Origin: Strigamia acuminata
Lineage: Eukaryota; Arthropoda; Chilopoda; Geophilomorpha; Linotaeniidae
NCBI GenBank assembly: GCA_949358305.1
Contig: OX442314.1
Location: forward strand, 9,355,060 to 9,419,059
Direction: 5' to 3'
DNA: 64,000 nt
Part shown: one piece after another, positions 60,111 through 64,000 of the stretch
Position numbering within the stretch: the stretch's first letter is position 1
Layout: each line of letters opens with the position of its first letter
Notes under the pieces: generated by a model
Database searches by the model: none
The model's input: only the letters and a program-made list of their open reading frames with translations
What the model was told of the DNA's origin: nothing
Made by a program: the position numbers and the translations under genes

Positions 60111-60960
60111 TTTTAGATAATTCGTTTTAACGAACTCTCGTTATAACCAATCGATTTTTCCGGTCCCTTGCGATTCGTTATAAAGAGTCTCGACTGTACT
60201 TTATTTTTTAAAAATTTAAACAATTGTGGATACACACTCCTGTGGTCTCATGTTCAAAACCCTCGTTATAACGAAGTTGGGCCCACGTTTTCCACACGAC
60301 TCGTTTCGATGCTCGTTGACTCCCTTCTCCTTTGCTTTGCGCTCCTTCGGTTAATTGCACGGCGTTTCATCCGCGTTCGTTCGCTGCACATCAAAGGAGA
60401 TAGAGATGGAGCTGGATTGGGAGCCAGTTGTGTATTTTCCACTCTGGATGACCACTGGTCACTTAATCAGAGTCGTCGCATTAGAGCAAATTGCATTTCT
60501 CACTAATTGGACCAATTAGTCAAAGTTTTGGAGGTTTTCGTTAGAAATTTTGTGTATACAAACAGTTTCGCTTGTGTCGAAAACAACTTTGTAGCCATGA
60601 CGACTCAAGCGAGCACTTGGCTTGGATTGGATTCACTTTGGATGAGTTTGGAATTTACATGTGCATAACTCACTGCGATAGGTAATCAGAGAAATTGGTT
60701 TTCGATGAAAACTTGAAGAGTTTCGGCCGATTTCGCCGCGTTTGAGTGGTTGAAAGGTTGTCAAAGTGCGTTTCCTTGTTGTGTTTTTGTTTACAAAAAC
60801 TTGGGAGAGATTTCAATTGATTTGGTGTTTTATTGATCGTGTGATTTCAATTTTTAAGTCTGATATGATTTATGCAGTGAATCGTTTGTGCGGATTTAAA
60901 TATGAAAAATTAATTTACAAATAAGAAATAAGTGGCGTTTAATTTTGTACGATGTTGGTG
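60111..60960. other. Non-coding, C-poor at its right end
   Basis: Cores GATTCGTTATAAAG near 60170 and CCTCGTTATAACGAAG near 60260. 60781-60900 has about 27 G and 9 C. Confidence 0.4.
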
Positions 60961-61920
60961 CAGTTGTTGACATACATCATCTGGTTTTGGAGAAAATCTC
61001 GACGGATCTCTGAAAAAGCTCGTCGGATCTCGAAAAAATTTCGTTAAATCATGAAGATATCTCGTCCGATTTTTAGAGAAATTCTCGTGGGACCTCTGAG
61101 ACAGACTCGTTTGATTTGGGAAAAAACCTCGTCTGATCTCGGAGAAAATCACGTCAGATCCCGGAAAAAATCTCGTCAGATGCTGGAGAAAATCTCGTCA
61201 GATATCTGAGAAAATCTCGTCAGATATCGGAGAAAATCTCGTCAAATATTGGAGAATATCTCGTCAGATCTCGGAAGAAAATCTCGTCAAATCTCAGGGA
61301 AAATCTCGTCAGATCTCGGAGAAAATCTTGTCAGATCTCAGAAAAAATCTCGTCTGATCTCAAAGAAAATCTCGTCAGATCTCGATTAAAATCTCACAGA
61401 ATCTCGGGAAAAAATCTCATCAGTACTAGAAAACCTTACACGATCTCGTCACATCTCAGAGAAAATCTCGTCAGATCTCAGAGAAAATCTCGTCAGATCT
61501 CAGAGAAAATCTCGTCAGATCTCAAAGAAAATCTCGTCAGATCTCAGAGAAAATTTCGTCAGATCTCACAGAAAATCTCGTCAGATCTCACAGAAAATCT
61601 CGTCAGATCTCGGAAAAAATCTCGTCAGATATCGGAGAAAATCTTGTCAGATCTCTGAGAAAATCTCGTCAGACATCGGAGAAAATCTCGTCAGACATCG
61701 GAGAAAATCTCGTCAGACATCGGAGAAAATCTCGTCAAATATCGGGGAATATCTCGTCAGATCTCGGAGAAAATCTCGTCAGATCTCAAAGAAAATCTCG
61801 TCAGATCTCAGAGAAAATCTAACAGAATCTCGGAAAAAAAATCTCATCAGTACTAGAAAACCTTACACGATCTCGTCACATCTCAGAGAAAATCTCGTCC
61901 AATCTCAGCGAAAGTCTCAC
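60961..61920. repeat. 22-bp tandem array (GAAAATCTCGTCAGATCTCA)
   Basis: About 40 degenerate units, 22-bp spacing at 61511-61533. A ~70-bp marker segment containing CAGTACTAGAAAACCTTACA occurs near 61420 and again near 61850, so a ~430-bp block was duplicated. Confidence 0.96.
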
Positions 61921-62999
61921 CAATCTCAAAACACTATCAAAACACTAAAATCCCCTCCCAAAAATACAAAATCTACCTGAATCCCCCCAAAAATTCCCAA
62001 CAAACCTCGCAAAACCTCGTCCCCAAAAAACCCCGCCACAAAACTCCGCACAAACTTCCAACAGCCAAAACTTGATCAAAACAAATCACCCCCAACAAAT
62101 CTCCCTCGCACGTGATCCACCCAACCAATCATTTATCCTCCCACTTAAACCCAAATTAAACAAAAACTCAATTCAATTAATTCCCCAACATTTCAACCTC
62201 TATCTCTCCCACCCAAACAAATCCCGCACCAAACGCCCCCCCTACCGACTAATCCCCGCACAAAACCCCCATTTTTTCCTCCCCAAATTTACATAATTTA
62301 TCACCCAACTCAAAGTGATAAAACCGAAAACAATCAATCAAATCAAACCGTCTTCGCTTCTCATCTTTAATTGCGACCGGCCCCGAATGATTAATTTATA
62401 GATCCCTTCCTAAACCGAAACCGAAAAACCGTCAACAAACAAAACAATTTTTTCTCCGCTCGTTAAAACGAAGTCTCGTTACAAAGTTATTCAGTGATTG
62501 ATAATTGCACGTGTGGCCGAAATCAATTAGTCGCTGCTAAAATGGCCGCCCGCCTGCCTGGCGTGCGCCCGCCTCGCCTCAACATGTCAGACAGAAGTTT
62601 GAGGCGTAATGAGGCGATCTAAGTGAGTCGAGCATTTTGAGAAATGAGGACGGAGGACAAATGAGAAATGGGTGTTTTTGCTAATGGAAGATAGCGACGG
62701 ACGTGGCTGCATGGCGGCTGCAAAATGTGAAATATCATTAATTAAGGGGTCTGTATTTGCATATGGATGCGGAGTAATAAAAAAAAAAGTGGTGGAGGGG
62801 TATGGGGGGATTGTGGAGCCGTCATCGTCTCATTCTTGAGTGCATCTGCGTGGTGGAGGAATAATTAATTTTGTAAGGTTTTGGATTTTTTGGTTTTATG
62901 GGAGGTTGGGTGTGGGGATGTGTTTGAATAAATTTGGGTTTGTGGGGAATCGGTTGTTTGGGTTGGAAAATTTTTTTTGGTTGGGTTTTGTTGGATAGT
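61921..62999. other. G-depleted tract, then non-coding DNA
   Basis: 61981-62040 plus 62161-62220 contain about 3 G and 50 C. From 62750 the plus strand turns G-rich with almost no C. No gene. Confidence 0.4.
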
Positions 63000-63230
63000 T
63001 GTTTGGTTTTGTTTTTGAAGAAAAGTTTTTTTTGGTTAAATTGTTGGAAAATTGTTTGTTTTTGGTTAAATTGTTAAAAAATTGTTTTTTTTTTCGGTTA
63101 AATTGTTGAAAAATTGTTTTTTTTTGGTTAAATTGTTGAAAAATTGTTTTTTTTTTTTTGTTAAATTATTGAAAAATTGTTGTTTTTTTGTTAAATTGTT
63201 GAAAAATTGTTTTTTTTTTTTAAAAGAAAT
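63000..63230. repeat. ~30-bp array (TTAAATTGTTGAAAAATTG)
   Basis: About seven units with T-runs of varying length between them. Confidence 0.88.
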
Positions 63231-63411
63231 TGTTTGCTAACGTAGAAAAATTGCTTGTTTATATTGAAAACCAGGCCCACAAAAATCAAACTGGAAACCA
63301 GAGTGGTCAAAACCAAAGTAAAAAATAAAAAAATCAGAAAAACTGTTAATACCTGAAAGAACACAAAGACAGAAAAGAAAGAAAAAAGTGAAGAATTATA
63401 CAGTAGTGTAG

Positions 63412-63708
63412 TTGAAAAACACATATGAACTCTTCTCAATACCAGTGACAGTTAATGATTTAGAAATAAAAGCAATTCTGGACTCAGGAGGATATCGAAA
63501 CATCATCAGAGAGAAGAAACTCTTTTGGCTTAAACTGCGGCTTTATCGACAAGATTGCCCACATAAAATTGAGAGTAGATACCAAATTTCTTCAACTCTA
63601 AGACATACTTTTTACCCACATATAAACATCTCTAAAAACAAAATTCGTCTTACAATCGAAGGCGTCGTAGAATCAACGAAATACGGCAGGGGTTCCCAAA
63701 CTTTTTAG
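63412..63708 (+). pseudogene. Protease-like retroelement fragment
   Basis: A 98-codon frame includes IPVTVNDLEIKAILDSGG, which looks like the start of a retroviral-type aspartic protease (V-N-x-x-x-x-A-x-[LI]-DSG). The frame has no ATG; TTG at 63412 follows a stop. It is cut at 63687 by a hAT-like end. Probably decayed gypsy-type DNA; a domesticated protease exon is less likely. Confidence 0.45.
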
Positions 63709-64000
63709 CATCGCAACCCATTTTTAAGCAAGGTGATCTTCCGCGCCCCACTTCATCTATCGGTCATTAAATTTTTCAAAAATGAACTTCTAAAAAAAAA
63801 AAAAAAATTTATATAATTTTATATAATTTTGCATAAAATTTTATATAATTTTGCATAAAATTTTATATAATTTTGCATAAAATTTTATATAATTTTGCAT
63901 AAAATTTTACATAAGTTTGCAAAAAAAGCTCATCCTATTTAGACGTATGTGATGGGTGCGTCCCACAAAAAAACAACTCGCGTCCCACCAGTGAGGTGCA
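63687..64000. mobile_element. hAT-like element, left end, runs off the window
   Basis: CAGGGGTTCCCAAACTTTTT at 63687 is a hAT-type terminus related to the one at 3048. A 22-bp AATTTTGCATAAAATTTTAT array lies at about 63815-63920. The other end is outside. Confidence 0.65.

Noticed and set aside
63412-63708. Intact aspartic protease gene
   Set aside because: No ATG, an in-frame stop just upstream and truncation by a hAT-like end; kept only as a fragment.

Overview
The window is nuclear DNA from an invertebrate animal, most likely an arthropod, although no species can be named. The evidence is GT-AG introns in the protein genes, a poly(A)-type histone H2B variant, a tandem pair of acid-lipase genes, a secreted cystine-knot peptide gene, hAT-like and TA-targeting MITEs, an intact Ty3/gypsy retrotransposon, and motifs matching the animal factors CTCF, ETS and NRF1. 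Coding density is very low. Most of the sequence is AT-rich non-coding DNA broken up by about twenty short-period tandem arrays.

Layout. At 1-6.2 kb are two tandem lipase genes. Gene A is cut by the left edge. Gene B is complete, with 9 exons and 405 residues, and carries a hAT element and a nested pair of MITEs in its introns. At 7.2-7.75 kb is a TIR element with a minisatellite inside. At 10.8-11.45 kb is a two-exon gene for a secreted six-cysteine knottin. Most of 11.5-21.4 kb is non-coding, with arrays built on a palindromic CGTTATAACG core. At 21.4-26.15 kb is an intact gypsy element with identical 184-bp LTRs, an AACAA target duplication and a 1352-residue Gag-Pol. At 30.3-31.3 kb a divergent, intronless H2B gene sits exactly between two ~132-bp inverted repeats. 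From 31.3 to 63.2 kb no convincing gene was found. That stretch holds tandem arrays, promoter-like ETS/NRF1 clusters near 37.8 and 42.3 kb, CTCF-like sites, a MITE and an almost perfect 79-bp-arm hairpin at 52.9 kb. The right edge holds a decayed protease-like retroelement fragment next to another hAT-like end.

No multi-gene pathway is visible, and the genes look functionally independent. The most unusual features are architectural. Many tandem arrays of unrelated sequence have periods near whole or half multiples of the DNA helical repeat (11, 15-16, 20-22, 30-32 bp). At least eight separate a C-depleted left flank from a G-depleted right flank, as if cytosines had been lost from opposite strands on the two sides. 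The other candidates for new biology are the H2B cassette between inverted repeats, the knottin gene, and the lipase pair with an altered nucleophile elbow.
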